The notes: generated by a model from the letters alone, not told the origin. 64,000 nucleotides of DNA from Alloalcanivorax balearicus MACL04 (GCF_025532145.1 NZ_ARXS01000018.1:1-64000); one strand, 5' to 3'. Shown: positions 44,421-54,059, numbered from the stretch's first letter. Translations and numbers: made by a program.

Positions 44421-47047
44421 TGCGTGATGGCAGCCCGGCCAATGTCACTCGTCTGGCGGACTATCTGCCGCCAGCCTATCTGGTTCCGCGAACCCATCTG
44501 GATGTGGACATCCGTGACGGCCACACGCTGGTCACCGCTACCCTGACGCTGGAGCGTAACCCGGCCCGGGACGACCGGCCAGAGGACCTGGTGCTCGACG
44601 GCGAGCATCTGGAACTGTTGTCACTGAGTCTGGACGGCGCGGCGCTGCCGGCCTCCCGCTATCGCGAGGCGGACGGCCGTCTGACTGTGTTCTCGGTACC
44701 GGAGCGCTTCGAACTGACCTCGGTGGTTCGCATCGAGCCGGAAAAGAACACCGCTCTGGAGGGACTGTATCGCTCCAATGGCATGTATTGCACGCAATGC
44801 GAAGCCGAAGGGTTCCGCCGCATCACCTGGTTCCCGGATCGCCCGGACGTGCTCAGCCGGTTCACCACCACGGTGCGGGCCGACCGTGAACACTACCCGC
44901 TGCTGCTATCCAACGGTAACCCGGTAGCCAGTGGAGAAGAGCCCCAAGGCGAAGAGGAGGGCGGCCGGCACTGGGTCACCTGGGAAGACCCGTTCCCCAA
45001 ACCCTGCTATCTGTTCGCCCTGGTGGCCGGCGATCTGGCCTGCCTCAAGGACACCTTCACCATCGCGTCCGGGCGTGAGGTGGCGTTGCATCTGTACGCT
45101 GAACACAGGGATCTGGACAAACTCGATCACGCCATGGTGTCGCTGAAAAAAGCCATGGACTGGGATGAGCGGGTCTACGGTCGTGAGTACGATCTGGATA
45201 TCTTCCAGATCGTCGCCGTCAGTCACTTCAATATGGGCGCCATGGAGAACAAGGGGCTTAACATCTTCAACACCGCCTGTGTGCTGGCCCACCCGGCCAC
45301 CACCACCGACGCCGCTTTCGAGCGGGTGGAATCGGTGGTGGCCCACGAGTATTTCCACAACTGGAGCGGCAACCGCGTCACCTGCCGGGACTGGTTCCAG
45401 CTCAGCCTCAAGGAAGGCTTCACCGTGTTTCGCGATCAGGAATTCTCCTCGGACATGAATTCGCGGGCGGTGGTGCGGGTGGAAAACGTGAACTTCCTGG
45501 TCAACCACCAGTTCCCGGAAGATCAGGGCCCGCTGGCCCACCCGGTGCGTCCGGCGCAGTATCAGAAGATCGACAATTTCTACACCCTGACCGTGTATGA
45601 AAAAGGCGCGGAAGTGGTGCGCATGCAGCATGAGTTGCTTGGCGCCGGGGACTTCCGTCGCGCCACCGATCTGTACTTCGAGCGTTTCGACGGGCAGGCG
45701 GTGACCTGTGATGATTTCGTCGCCTGCATGGAGGAGGTATCCGGACGTGACCTGAGCGGCTTCAAGCGCTGGTACAGCCAGGCCGGCACCCCCATCGTCA
45801 ACGCCGAAGACAGTTACGTGGATGGCCTCTACAGCCTGACGCTGAGCCAGCACACCCCGGCCACCCCGGGACAGGAGGACAAGCAGCCGCTAATGATTCC
45901 GGTGAAACTGGCGCTGCTGGACCCGCGGGGCAAGCCGTTGGCGTTGAACGATCAGGGCGATACCGAAACCGTGGTGATTCTGGAGCGAGCCACGCAGACC
46001 TTCTCACTCCCGCTGCCGGTCAAGCCGACGCCCTCCCTGCTGCGGGGGTTCTCGGCGCCGGTGATCCTGCGCTACGACTTCGACGAAACCCAACTGCAGA
46101 CATTGCTGGCCCACGACAGCGACGGTTTCTGCCGGTGGGATGCCGCCCAACGCCTGTACTTCTCGGCGCTGGCGCGCATCATCGAACAGGGCGAGAGCGC
46201 CGAGCAGCAACTGGCACGGCTGCGCCCGGCCCTGGAAGGGGTGATCCGGCGTGCCGCCGAGGATCCGGCCCAGGCCGCGTTGCTGCTGACCCTGCCCACC
46301 GAGACCGCCATCGGCGACCGTCATGCGCCATTGGATCCGGCCCGGGTGCACCGCGCCGCTCATGCTTTCAAGGTGGCCCTGGGACGGGCTCTCGACGAAG
46401 ACTGGCGGCGTCTGGCCGAATCCCTGCGGGAGCCGGAATATCGCGCCGATGGTGACGCCATGGGTAAACGCCGTCTGCGCATGCTGGCCCTGTCCTACCT
46501 GGGCCTGGCCAAAGCCGATGGTATTGCCGGCGACCTGCAACGGACCTTCCGCGACGCCGCCTGCATGACCGAGGAAATCGGTGCCCTGGGCATTCTGGTG
46601 AGCAACGGCCTGGACGGCGCCGAGACGGCGCTGGAGCAGTTCGCCGAGCGCTGGCGGGACGAAGCGCTGGTGATGGACCAGTGGTTCGCGGTACAGGCGG
46701 CGGTGCCCGGGCCGGCCACGGTGGCGCGGGCGAAGGCGTTGATGTCCCATCCCGCCTTCGAGTGGACCCTGCCCAACCGGGTGCGGGCGCTGATCGGCAC
46801 TCTGGTCAACGGCAACCCCTCGGCATTCCACGCCGAGGATGGCAGCGGCCATCGCTTGTTCGCGGAGGCTCTGAAGACGTTGGACGCCATCAATCCGCAG
46901 ATCGCCGCCCGGCTCGGTAACGGCGCCGCGCGGCTGGATCGTCTGCGGGAGGATCTGTCGACGTCGCTGCGCACCGCGCTGAGCGAAGTGCGTGAAGGTG
47001 CCTCCGCCAATCTGGCGGAAGTGTTGGATCGTATTCTCGGGGCCTGA
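44420..47047 (+). CDS. pepN: aminopeptidase N
   Basis: An 875-aa M1-family zinc aminopeptidase that removes N-terminal residues from peptides in the cytosol. The exopeptidase motif is GAMEN, and the zinc site is H309-E310-x-x-H313 with E332 (spacing HEXXH-18-E; E. coli 297/301/320). The N-terminal beta domain, catalytic domain and C-terminal helical superhelix are all complete, and the length matches the E. coli enzyme (870 aa). The start is in TGATG with the yeaC stop. A DUF1329 gene follows with the same one-base overlap. Confidence 0.96.
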   Translation: MRDGSPANVTRLADYLPPAYLVPRTHLDVDIRDGHTLVTATLTLERNPARDDRPEDLVLDGEHLELLSLSLDGAALPASRYREADGRLTVFSVPERFELTSVVRIEPEKNTALEGLYRSNGMYCTQCEAEGFRRITWFPDRPDVLSRFTTTVRADREHYPLLLSNGNPVASGEEPQGEEEGGRHWVTWEDPFPKPCYLFALVAGDLACLKDTFTIASGREVALHLYAEHRDLDKLDHAMVSLKKAMDWDERVYGREYDLDIFQIVAVSHFNMGAMENKGLNIFNTACVLAHPATTTDAAFERVESVVAHEYFHNWSGNRVTCRDWFQLSLKEGFTVFRDQEFSSDMNSRAVVRVENVNFLVNHQFPEDQGPLAHPVRPAQYQKIDNFYTLTVYEKGAEVVRMQHELLGAGDFRRATDLYFERFDGQAVTCDDFVACMEEVSGRDLSGFKRWYSQAGTPIVNAEDSYVDGLYSLTLSQHTPATPGQEDKQPLMIPVKLALLDPRGKPLALNDQGDTETVVILERATQTFSLPLPVKPTPSLLRGFSAPVILRYDFDETQLQTLLAHDSDGFCRWDAAQRLYFSALARIIEQGESAEQQLARLRPALEGVIRRAAEDPAQAALLLTLPTETAIGDRHAPLDPARVHRAAHAFKVALGRALDEDWRRLAESLREPEYRADGDAMGKRRLRMLALSYLGLAKADGIAGDLQRTFRDAACMTEEIGALGILVSNGLDGAETALEQFAERWRDEALVMDQWFAVQAAVPGPATVARAKALMSHPAFEWTLPNRVRALIGTLVNGNPSAFHAEDGSGHRLFAEALKTLDAINPQIAARLGNGAARLDRLREDLSTSLRTALSEVREGASANLAEVLDRILGA

Positions 47048-48396
47048 TGAACCGCTATCCGCTGCTCTTGCTCGCCGGGCTGGCCCTCGGGCTGGCGGCG
47101 CAGCCGGTGCCGGCGGCGGTGAGCGAGCAGGAGGCGCGGCGGCTGTCGTCGGATCTGACACCGCTGGGCGGTGAACGGGCCGGCAATACCGAGCCACTCT
47201 CATCGCCGCTGGCGATCCCTCCCTGGCGCGGCGAGGGCTGTCGGGTGCCGGCGGCGGATCAGCCGCTGTTGCGCATCGACGCCGGCAACCTGGCCGAGTA
47301 CGAGGCGGACCTGCCGCAGGGCGTGGCGGCGATGATCCGCCGCTATCCCGACAGCTTTTACCTGCCGGTCTACCGCAGCCGCCGCACCGCGGCGGCGCCG
47401 GATTGGGTGTATCGCAATACCGCCGCCAACGCGGTGCGGGCGACGCTTTCCGAGCGCGGCGTTGCGGGAGCGTTCGGCGGCATTCCTTTCCCCATACCGC
47501 ACGGTGATGCTGGCGCCCGGGGCCGTCAGGCGATGTGGAACCATCTGTTGCGCTGGCGCGGTGTTTTCATGGAGCGCCAGTCCAGTCAGCTGTCGGTGCG
47601 CGCCGGCGGCGGCTACCGCCGCGTCAGCTCGCGGCAAAGTCTGTATTTTCCCTATTACGATGAGCGCCTCGACGGAGAGCGCATTGGGCCCCGTTACCTG
47701 TACTACTACTCGCGGATACTGGCGCCGGCGCGGCTGGCTGGTGGCGCGGTACTGATGTACGACACCCTCGACCCGGCGCGGATGCCGCGCCAGTCCTGGG
47801 GGTATGACGTGGGGCGGCAGCGCGTGCGCCGGGCGCCGGAAATCGCTTACGACGCCGTGCTGGCGGGCAGTGATGGTCTGCGCACCGTTGACGACGCGGA
47901 TCTGTTCAACGGGGCGCTGGACAAATACCGCTGGCGTTTGCTCTACCCACAGCCGGTGGAGCGCTTCATCCCGTACAACAATGATTTCCATATCGATCTG
48001 GAGCGGGAGGGCGAATCCCTGCGCCGGGGGCATTTGAATCCGGCGCGGACGCGCTGGGAAAGGCATCGGGTGTGGGTGGTGGAAGGGCGCCTGCGGGAAG
48101 GCGAGCGGCATATTTATTCGCGCCGCCGTTTCTATATCGACGAAGACAGCTGGCAGATCGCGGTGGCGGACCAGTACGACCTCAGCGGCGCGCTGTGGCG
48201 GGTCAGCCTGGCTTACAGTAAATGCTATCCGCAGCTCCCGGCGGTCTGGACCGCCCTGGATGCCTATCATGACCTGCGCGAGGGCCGCTATCACTTGCGC
48301 TTCACCGAGACCAGCGAACCCGGTGGCCTGGTGTTTCCGGAAACACTGCCGGACGCGCGGGATTTCCTGCCTTCCGCCTTGCCCGACCTGAGGTAG
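47047..48396 (+). CDS. DUF1329 family exported protein
   Basis: A 449-aa protein with a Sec signal peptide (ends near PVPAAV). The DUF1329 fold is evident from LTPLGGERAGN, IPPWRGEG, FGGIPFPIPHGDAGARGRQAMWNH, MYDTLDPARMPRQSWGYDVGRQRVRRAPEIAYD (split positions) and YYSRILAPARLAGG. Such proteins resemble outer-membrane lipoprotein carriers and often accompany DUF1302 and RND exporters; neither is here. The periplasmic function is unknown. The ATG overlaps the pepN stop. Confidence 0.88.
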   Translation: MNRYPLLLLAGLALGLAAQPVPAAVSEQEARRLSSDLTPLGGERAGNTEPLSSPLAIPPWRGEGCRVPAADQPLLRIDAGNLAEYEADLPQGVAAMIRRYPDSFYLPVYRSRRTAAAPDWVYRNTAANAVRATLSERGVAGAFGGIPFPIPHGDAGARGRQAMWNHLLRWRGVFMERQSSQLSVRAGGGYRRVSSRQSLYFPYYDERLDGERIGPRYLYYYSRILAPARLAGGAVLMYDTLDPARMPRQSWGYDVGRQRVRRAPEIAYDAVLAGSDGLRTVDDADLFNGALDKYRWRLLYPQPVERFIPYNNDFHIDLEREGESLRRGHLNPARTRWERHRVWVVEGRLREGERHIYSRRRFYIDEDSWQIAVADQYDLSGALWRVSLAYSKCYPQLPAVWTALDAYHDLREGRYHLRFTETSEPGGLVFPETLPDARDFLPSALPDLR

Positions 48397-48417
48397 GGTA
48401 TCTACAAGGCACTTGAA

Positions 48418-48480
48418 GGAGCTTGCCCTGCAAGCGAATATTTTTGGGGCCAGAGATGAGTTCGCTTGCAGGCAAGCTCC
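48418..48480. repeat. REP-type palindrome
   Basis: GGAGCTTGCCCTGCAAGCGAA (48418-48438, one base over a perfect mirror) pairs with TTCGCTTGCAGGCAAGCTCC (48461-48480). It lies between the DUF1329 gene and pyrD. Confidence 0.8.
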
Positions 48481-48594
48481 TGCCGCGGCTTCGTGAAGCG
48501 GCTCAGCGTGCCGGCGTTTTGCAAACCGGGCAGGGCGGCGCGGTTCCCGATATAATCCCCGGCCGTTGTCGCCCACGAAGGAACCGGAACGCCC

Positions 48595-49602
48595 ATGCTG
48601 TATTCCCTCGCCCGTCCCCTGTTGTTTTCCCTGTCCGCCGAACGCAGCCATGACTTGACGCTGGCGGCGCTGCGCCACGGCGCCGGCAAGCTCTATCCGG
48701 GCCGGGTACCGGACCGGCCGGTGCGGGTGATGGGGCTGGATTTTCCCAACCCGGTGGGGCTGGCGGCGGGGCTGGATAAAAACGGCGATTGCATCCGCGG
48801 CTTGGCGGATCTGGGTTTTGGTTTCCTCGAGGTAGGAACGGTGACGCCACGCCCGCAGCCGGGCAATCCGCGGCCGCGTTTGTTCCGGTTGCCCCGCTCC
48901 CGGGCAGTGATCAATCGCATGGGGTTCAATAACAAAGGCGTGGATTACCTGGTGGAAGCGGTCCGTGGCAGTGGCTACAACGGCATTCTCGGCATCAATA
49001 TCGGCAAGAACAAGGACACGCCGATGGAGCAGGCGGTGGAGGACTACCTGCACTGTCAGCGCAAAGTGCACGCTCTGGCCAGCTATCTGGTGGTCAACGT
49101 GTCGTCGCCGAACACGCCGGGCCTGCGCGAGCTGCAGCATGGCGAGGCGTTGAACGCACTGTTGGGAACGCTGCGCGAGGAGCAGAGCAAGCTCGACCAG
49201 CGCAATGGCTGGAAGGTGCCGCTGGTGGTCAAGATCGCCCCGGATAACAGCGACGAGGAACTGGCGTCCATGGCGGAAGCCTTCGTCCGTCACGGCATCG
49301 ATGGGGTCTGTGTCAGCAATACCACTTTGCAACGGCCCGGTGTCGCCGGCGAGCCGCACGCTGACGAGCAGGGCGGTCTCAGCGGTGCCCCGCTGAAACC
49401 GATCGCTCACCGCGCGCTGGACGTGGTCAGCCGCACCCTGAACGGCCGCGTGCCGCTGATCGGCGTCGGCGGCATCATGAACAGCGAGGATGCTCTGGAA
49501 AAACGGCGTCTCGGTGCCGATCTGGTGCAGATCTACAGCGGACTGATATATCGGGGCCCGGAACTGATCGGCGAGATCGCCCGGGGCTGGCCAAAGGACT
49601 GA
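48595..49602 (+). CDS. pyrD: dihydroorotate dehydrogenase (quinone)
   Basis: A 335-aa class 2, membrane-associated FMN enzyme that oxidises dihydroorotate to orotate and passes electrons to ubiquinone in pyrimidine synthesis. The class 2 N-terminal helix YSLARPLLFSLSAERSHDLT is present. The catalytic serine lies in VNVSSPNTPGLRELQ. FMN-binding motifs are GLAAGLDKNGDCI, FLEVGTVTP and LIGVGGIMNSEDA. AAGGAACCGG precedes the ATG. TATAAT at 48551-48556 is a likely -10 box. Confidence 0.96.
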   Translation: MLYSLARPLLFSLSAERSHDLTLAALRHGAGKLYPGRVPDRPVRVMGLDFPNPVGLAAGLDKNGDCIRGLADLGFGFLEVGTVTPRPQPGNPRPRLFRLPRSRAVINRMGFNNKGVDYLVEAVRGSGYNGILGINIGKNKDTPMEQAVEDYLHCQRKVHALASYLVVNVSSPNTPGLRELQHGEALNALLGTLREEQSKLDQRNGWKVPLVVKIAPDNSDEELASMAEAFVRHGIDGVCVSNTTLQRPGVAGEPHADEQGGLSGAPLKPIAHRALDVVSRTLNGRVPLIGVGGIMNSEDALEKRRLGADLVQIYSGLIYRGPELIGEIARGWPKD

Positions 49603-49626
49603 GGCGTAAAGATCGCGAACAGGCTC

Positions 49627-49653
49627 TAAAGAAAAGGGCCCGGGTGGGGCCCT
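49627..49653 (-). terminator. rho-independent terminator for rmf
   Basis: Read on the minus strand, AGGGCCC-loop-GGGCCCT (7 bp, 49653 to 49635) is followed by TTTTCTTTAG. It lies downstream of rmf and past the end of convergent pyrD. Another hairpin (CGGCAC/GTGCCG) lies just upstream. Confidence 0.6.
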
Positions 49654-49738
49654 ATGGGGTCGGCACCAAGAGTGCCGGCGCTGTGGAGAACGGGTTGCTT
49701 TATCGGTTCATCATATCCGGTTCATTTCCCCCTTTTCT

Positions 49739-49945
49739 TCAGCGGAGATCCTTGAGGTTGTGGATGCCGGCGACACCCACCAGGCCATGTAATTGATCAA
49801 CGCGCCCTTCTCGCCATCCGTTCAGCCAGCTGCTGCGGGCCTGCAAAGCGTCGAAGGGACAAAAGTCTTTGGATTTTCCTTTATAACCGGCCTGGTATCC
49901 GCGGCTGTAGGCCCTCTCCTCACGACTCCGTTTCTGTCTTTTCAT
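49739..49945 (-). CDS. rmf: ribosome modulation factor
   Basis: A 68-aa basic protein that pairs 70S ribosomes into inactive 100S dimers in stationary phase or stress. It begins MKRQKRSREERAYSRGYQAG and continues with the conserved CPFDALQARSSWLNGWREGR, as in E. coli RMF. The ATG at 49945 is preceded by GAGGAAAG; a GTG two codons upstream is less likely. It is convergent with pyrD and divergent from rlmKL, the order seen in Pseudomonas. Confidence 0.95.
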   Translation of the reverse strand: MKRQKRSREERAYSRGYQAGYKGKSKDFCPFDALQARSSWLNGWREGRVDQLHGLVGVAGIHNLKDLR

Positions 49946-50363
49946 GGACACTTTCCTCTTTCCTTCATCGTAGTGACTGGGAATATCCTGCTGATCTTCT
50001 CTGTGTCACAATGCGCCGCCCTGAGTCCATACGGAACCTTCTCCGGCGGGGCGGGCGAGCCCTTTGTCTTCCCGGATTATGGCTCCGGGTGATTGTCCCT
50101 GGCTCAAAGGCCCGTGATGCCGGTGGCGAACACGAGTGATCAGGTATTGGTAGTGCCTTGGCCCGCGTCCGTTATCACGCAAGCCGTTCTTCGAGTATGG
50201 GAAAGGGGCCAGCCCGTGTCGAATAACGAACGGCAATATGTGACGGCGTGGTTAAACGGATGCCGCATATTTGACGGTTTCGTGAAAGTTCGCCTATCTC
50301 CTTGATTTAGTTGATAATTGTTTCGAGATACCAATTCGTGCAGACACCGACGAGGCATTCCCC
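49946..50363. promoter_or_regulatory. 418-base region between rmf and rlmKL
   Basis: It should hold the rmf promoter (minus strand) and the rlmKL promoter (plus strand). Base composition is lower in GC near 50280-50345. It also contains a doubtful 70-codon frame at 50093-50305. No clear operator was found. Confidence 0.4.
50093..50305 (+). CDS. doubtful small open frame
   Basis: This frame would encode up to 70 aa, with a protein-like segment LRVWERGQPVSNNERQYVTA and natural use of Trp, Tyr and Phe. The possible start is TTG at 50093 or ATG at 50117, neither with a strong ribosome site, and third-position GC looks lower than in neighbours. It may be a real small gene or chance. Confidence 0.3.
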   Translation: MSLAQRPVMPVANTSDQVLVVPWPASVITQAVLRVWERGQPVSNNERQYVTAWLNGCRIFDGFVKVRLSP

Positions 50364-52475
50364 ATGGAGTTCGTGACCACTTGCCTGCCGGGCCTGGCCC
50401 CGCTGTTGGCCGAGGAACTGGTGGAGCTGGGCATATCCGTAACAGAGACCGGTAACGCCCATGTCATCATCGATGGGCGCCAGGAAGACGGCTTGCGGGT
50501 GTGCCTGTGGTCGCGCCTGGCGGAGCGTGTGCTGCTGCCGCTGGTGACCCTGGAGATCAGCGCGGAAGAAGCCCCGGAAGCGCTGGCGGCGGCGCTGGAC
50601 TGGCCAGCCCTGGTGGCGGCCGGCGCGCCCTTGTTTCTCAATCTGGAGCACGGCAAGGGCGTACGCGGTGACAACCGTATCAGCACCCGGCGGCTGGCGC
50701 GGGCACTGCCCCCGTCGTTGCGCGTCTCGGACAGTGAACTGGGGGCGTGCTGCGTCCGTGGGCGTCTGGACGAGAATCAGGCCCACTTGTGGCTGGATCT
50801 GGCCGGCACGCCGCTGCACCGGCGCGGCTATCGCCTGGCCGGTGGCCGGGCACCGCTGCGTGAGAACCTGGCCGCGGGCGTACTGAGAGCCGGCGGCTGG
50901 CATCGCCAGGACCGTCCTTCCATGTTGCTGGATCCGTTCTGCGGTAGCGGCACCCTGCTGATCGAAGCGGCCTGGATGGCCGGCGGCGTGGCGCCCGGCG
51001 CTTTGCGTCAGGACTTCGGTTTCATGGCCTGGCGTGGGTGCCGGCGAGCGCTGTGGGAAGGGCTGCGCGAGGAGGCCGCCGCCACCTTGCAAAACCTGGC
51101 GCCGTTGCCGCCGCTGAAGGGCTTTGACGTGGACAACCGGGCGATCCAGTTCGCCATGGATAACGCCGAGCGGGCCGGGGTGCGGCGCTCGTTGCACCTG
51201 GAGCGGCGCGAGCTGGGGGCCTTGCGCCAGCGGGATCTGGGCGACACCGGCCTGCTGGTGACCAACCCGCCCTGGGGCGAGCGTCTGGAGGAGCGGGAGC
51301 GTTCCGCCTGGTTGCACGCCGGTCTTGGCCGCCTGATGGGGCAAAGGGCGCTCAACTGGACCGCGGTGTTGCTGGGTGCCGATGTCACCACCCTGGATCG
51401 TTGCGGTATGGACCTGCAAAGCCAGCACCGCTTGCTCAACGGTCCGATGAAGAACTATATCCGCGTCTACCGGCCACGGCCGCCAGTGGCGGAGTCACCG
51501 CTGCGGGTGGCGCCGGAGCCCGGCTTCGCGCCGCCGGAAGGGGCGGTGCCGCTGCTGAACCGGCTGCGCAAGAATGGCAAGCACCTTCGCCGTTGGCTGG
51601 AGCGTGAGGATATTCAGTCGTACCGTCTCTATGACCGTGATCTGCCGGAATTCAACGTGGCGGTGGATATCTATGGCGATCAGGCGCTGGTACAGGAATT
51701 CAAAGCGCCGTCCACGATTGATCCGGACAAGGCGAAGGAACGTCGCCAGTGGGCGGTGAGCGCGGTGCGCTCGGCGTTGGCGGTGCATCGGGAGCAGGTT
51801 CATCTGCGCACCCGTGAGCGGCAGAAGGGGCACAGTCAGTATCAGAAGCTGGACAGCCGGGGCCAATACAAGGTGGTGCGCGAAGGGCGTGCCCATCTGC
51901 TGGTGAATCTCAATGATTATCTGGATACCGGTCTGTTCCTGGACCACCGGCCGATGCGGCTGCGGCTGGCGGAGGAGTCCGCCGGCAAGCGCGTCCTGAA
52001 TCTGTTCGCCTACACCGGCGCCGCCAGTGTTCACGCCCTGGTGGGCGGCGCCCGCCGGGTGGTGACGGTGGACGCCTCGCGCCGTTATCTGGACTGGGCC
52101 GCCTGTAATCTGGCCTTGAACGGCTTTTCCAGTGACGCTCACCCGCTGGAGCGGGCGGATGTAATGAGCTGGCTGGAAACCTGCCGCGAACAGTTCGATG
52201 TGGTGTTCTGTGATCCGCCCACGTTTTCCAATAACAAAAGCCGCCAGGACTTCGTGGTCCAGGAGCATCACGGCGAATTGATCCGCCGTATTCTCAAACG
52301 GCTCGAGCCCGGCGGTGTCCTGTACTTCTCCTGCAACTTCCGCCGTTTCGAGCTGGATGAAAGCATTCGCCGCTGGTACCAGGTGGAAGACCTTACCCAA
52401 TGGAGCACCCCGGAGGACTTTCGCCGCCACGGACTGCACCATTGCTTCGCCATCCGTCACGGGGAGACACCATGA
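50364..52475 (+). CDS. rlmL: bifunctional 23S rRNA methyltransferase RlmKL
   Basis: A 703-aa fusion that methylates 23S rRNA at G2445 (N2, RlmL half) and G2069 (N7, RlmK half). In order: an N-terminal THUMP region (about 1-155); the RlmL domain with LDPFCGSGTLLIEAAW near 190 and TNPPWGERL near 310; then the RlmK domain with VLNLFAYTGAASVHAL and VFCDPPTFSNNK near 610. The length matches E. coli RlmKL (702 aa). The stop overlaps the next start (ATGA). Confidence 0.96.
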   Translation: MEFVTTCLPGLAPLLAEELVELGISVTETGNAHVIIDGRQEDGLRVCLWSRLAERVLLPLVTLEISAEEAPEALAAALDWPALVAAGAPLFLNLEHGKGVRGDNRISTRRLARALPPSLRVSDSELGACCVRGRLDENQAHLWLDLAGTPLHRRGYRLAGGRAPLRENLAAGVLRAGGWHRQDRPSMLLDPFCGSGTLLIEAAWMAGGVAPGALRQDFGFMAWRGCRRALWEGLREEAAATLQNLAPLPPLKGFDVDNRAIQFAMDNAERAGVRRSLHLERRELGALRQRDLGDTGLLVTNPPWGERLEERERSAWLHAGLGRLMGQRALNWTAVLLGADVTTLDRCGMDLQSQHRLLNGPMKNYIRVYRPRPPVAESPLRVAPEPGFAPPEGAVPLLNRLRKNGKHLRRWLEREDIQSYRLYDRDLPEFNVAVDIYGDQALVQEFKAPSTIDPDKAKERRQWAVSAVRSALAVHREQVHLRTRERQKGHSQYQKLDSRGQYKVVREGRAHLLVNLNDYLDTGLFLDHRPMRLRLAEESAGKRVLNLFAYTGAASVHALVGGARRVVTVDASRRYLDWAACNLALNGFSSDAHPLERADVMSWLETCREQFDVVFCDPPTFSNNKSRQDFVVQEHHGELIRRILKRLEPGGVLYFSCNFRRFELDESIRRWYQVEDLTQWSTPEDFRRHGLHHCFAIRHGETP

Positions 52476-52708
52476 CCGTCACGCTTTACACCACCTTGGG
52501 ATGCCATTTGTGCGAGCGGGCCCGGGATATGCTCTTGACCGTGGACCCTCTGCTGGCCATCGAGGCCGTCGATATCGCCGAGGACGACGATCTGATCGCC
52601 CGGTACGGTGAGCGTATTCCGGTCTTGCGCCGGGGGGAGCAGGAATTGGCCTGGCCATTCGGACTGCTGGACGTGCGCGCGTTTCTGATGGGGGAACGGC
52701 TGGCTTGA
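52472..52708 (+). CDS. glutaredoxin-like (DUF836) protein
   Basis: A 78-aa thioredoxin-fold protein. The active-site motif is CHLC in LYTTLGCHLCERARDML, and the conserved cis-proline segment ERIPVLRR follows. It is probably a small thiol-disulfide exchanger with no known partner. Its ATG shares four bases with the rlmKL stop (ATGA), so the two are coupled. Confidence 0.88.
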   Translation: MTVTLYTTLGCHLCERARDMLLTVDPLLAIEAVDIAEDDDLIARYGERIPVLRRGEQELAWPFGLLDVRAFLMGERLA

Positions 52709-52722
52709 GGGGGCTTGGAGTG

Positions 52723-53571
52723 CTACAAGGCCGCCGGCCAATCCCGCTGCAAAAACGCCAGAGTATTGGCCAGGGTTTGTTGGGCCAGGGTTTGCGTTGT
52801 TTCGCCCCGCAGGGTCGCCACCCGTTCGCCGATCCAGGGGAGCAGGCAGGGTTCATTGCGGCGTTTTTTCGCCGGAGGTTCCGGCAGGTCCCGTGGCAAC
52901 AGGTAAGGGGCGTCGGTTTCCAGCAGCAGCCGATTGCCGGGAATATGCGGCACCAGCTCGGCCAGTTGCCGGCCGCGCCGTTCGTCGCAGACCCAGCCGG
53001 TGATGCCGATGAAGCAATCCAGGTCCAGATAGTCGAACAGGGGCCGGCGCTGATCAGTGAAACAGTGCACCACGACAGCGGGTAAACGGTCCCGCCAGGC
53101 CTTGAGCATGGGCAGGAAGCGATCGTGGGCGTCCCGCTGATGCAAAAACACCGGCTTGTTCAGCCCGGCGGCCAGTGCCAGCTGCGCTTCGAACGCCTTT
53201 TCCTGATCCGGGCGCGGGGAGAAATCCCGGTTAAAGTCCAGGCCCATCTCACCAGCCGCCGCCACCGCGGGTTGCTCCAGCAGCTCTTTCAATTCCGACA
53301 GGACCCCGTCGTTACAGAAGCGGGCACTATGCGGATGCAGGCCGGCGGTACAGAGCAGGCCCTGATCGGGGTAGCGTTGGCACAGCGCCAGTGCCTGCCG
53401 GGATTCCTCGACGTTGGTGCCGGTCAGCAGCAGGCGGCTGACGCCAGCCTGCCGGGCCCGTTGCAGTACCGCTTCACGGTCGTCGGCGAACTGGCGATCG
53501 GTGAGGTTGACGCCGATATCCGCCCATTCACATTCACTGGAGGGGAACTCACTGGATTCCGGCATACTCAT
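52723..53571 (-). CDS. TatD-family metal-dependent hydrolase
   Basis: A 282-aa TIM-barrel hydrolase of the TatD nuclease group. Likely metal ligands are seen in TAGLHPHSARF, GEMGLDFNRDFSP, VFLHQRDAH, VVHCFTD and LLLETDAPYLLPRDL. Several members are 3'-5' exonucleases in DNA repair. Not all first-sphere residues of the opening strand (DIGVNLTD) are standard, so the exact paralogue (TatD, YcfH or YjjV) is not fixed. Its ATG overlaps the upstream DUF1499 stop by four bases. Confidence 0.9.
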   Translation of the reverse strand: MSMPESSEFPSSECEWADIGVNLTDRQFADDREAVLQRARQAGVSRLLLTGTNVEESRQALALCQRYPDQGLLCTAGLHPHSARFCNDGVLSELKELLEQPAVAAAGEMGLDFNRDFSPRPDQEKAFEAQLALAAGLNKPVFLHQRDAHDRFLPMLKAWRDRLPAVVVHCFTDQRRPLFDYLDLDCFIGITGWVCDERRGRQLAELVPHIPGNRLLLETDAPYLLPRDLPEPPAKKRRNEPCLLPWIGERVATLRGETTQTLAQQTLANTLAFLQRDWPAAL

Positions 53572-54059
53572 CCGGCGCCTTGCCCCTGCGCCGGTGTCAG
53601 GCCGCCCAGCCGTTCCTCAAGCCGCTCACGCAGATCCTCCACCCGGCGCCGGTTGGCGCCGAAATCGTAGTATCCGACCCGGGAGGCGGAGCGCACTTCA
53701 ATACCGCCGTTCTCGTGCACATAGAAAGTGACGTCATCAACGAAGCGAAGTACGCGGCTGGTGAAGCGGGCCTGCAAGCGGGCCGGGCCCACCTGTTCGA
53801 AACTGACACGGGGCAGGGTGGCCAGCACTGCGCTCAGCAGTTTTAGACTGCCGGCACGATCGGCGTAGCCGGGAAGAGGCGCCACCCGATGCCGTTCATC
53901 CGTGGCCAGGCTGGACACGCAATTGGGCGAGGACGGGCAGGGCGCTAGCAAACGGGTGTCGTTCATGGCAAAGCTACTCAGCAATAACAAACCACAGGCA
54001 CAGAGAACACGGCGGACATGCCGTGAGAGAACCCGTGATGCGCCCCCGGCGCTTGGCAT
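53568..54059 (-). CDS. DUF1499 family exported protein
   Basis: A 163-aa protein with an N-terminal hydrophobic signal (RRVLCACGLLLLSSFA). The DUF1499 motif CPSSPNCVSS is followed by a conserved beta-rich body (ARFTSRVLRFVDDVTFYV, IEVRSASRVGYYDFGANRRRVEDLRERL). The function is unknown. The start at 54059 is chosen to include the signal; the true start is uncertain and could be further upstream or nearer the hydrophobic stretch. It overlaps tatD-like by ATGA and lies downstream of lexA. Confidence 0.8.
   Translation of the reverse strand: MPSAGGASRVLSRHVRRVLCACGLLLLSSFAMNDTRLLAPCPSSPNCVSSLATDERHRVAPLPGYADRAGSLKLLSAVLATLPRVSFEQVGPARLQARFTSRVLRFVDDVTFYVHENGGIEVRSASRVGYYDFGANRRRVEDLRERLEERLGGLTPAQGQGAG

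Noticed and set aside
47200-49410. 736-codon antisense frame across the DUF1329 and pyrD genes
   Set aside because: It spans two unrelated well-defined genes and a REP palindrome, which a real gene would not.
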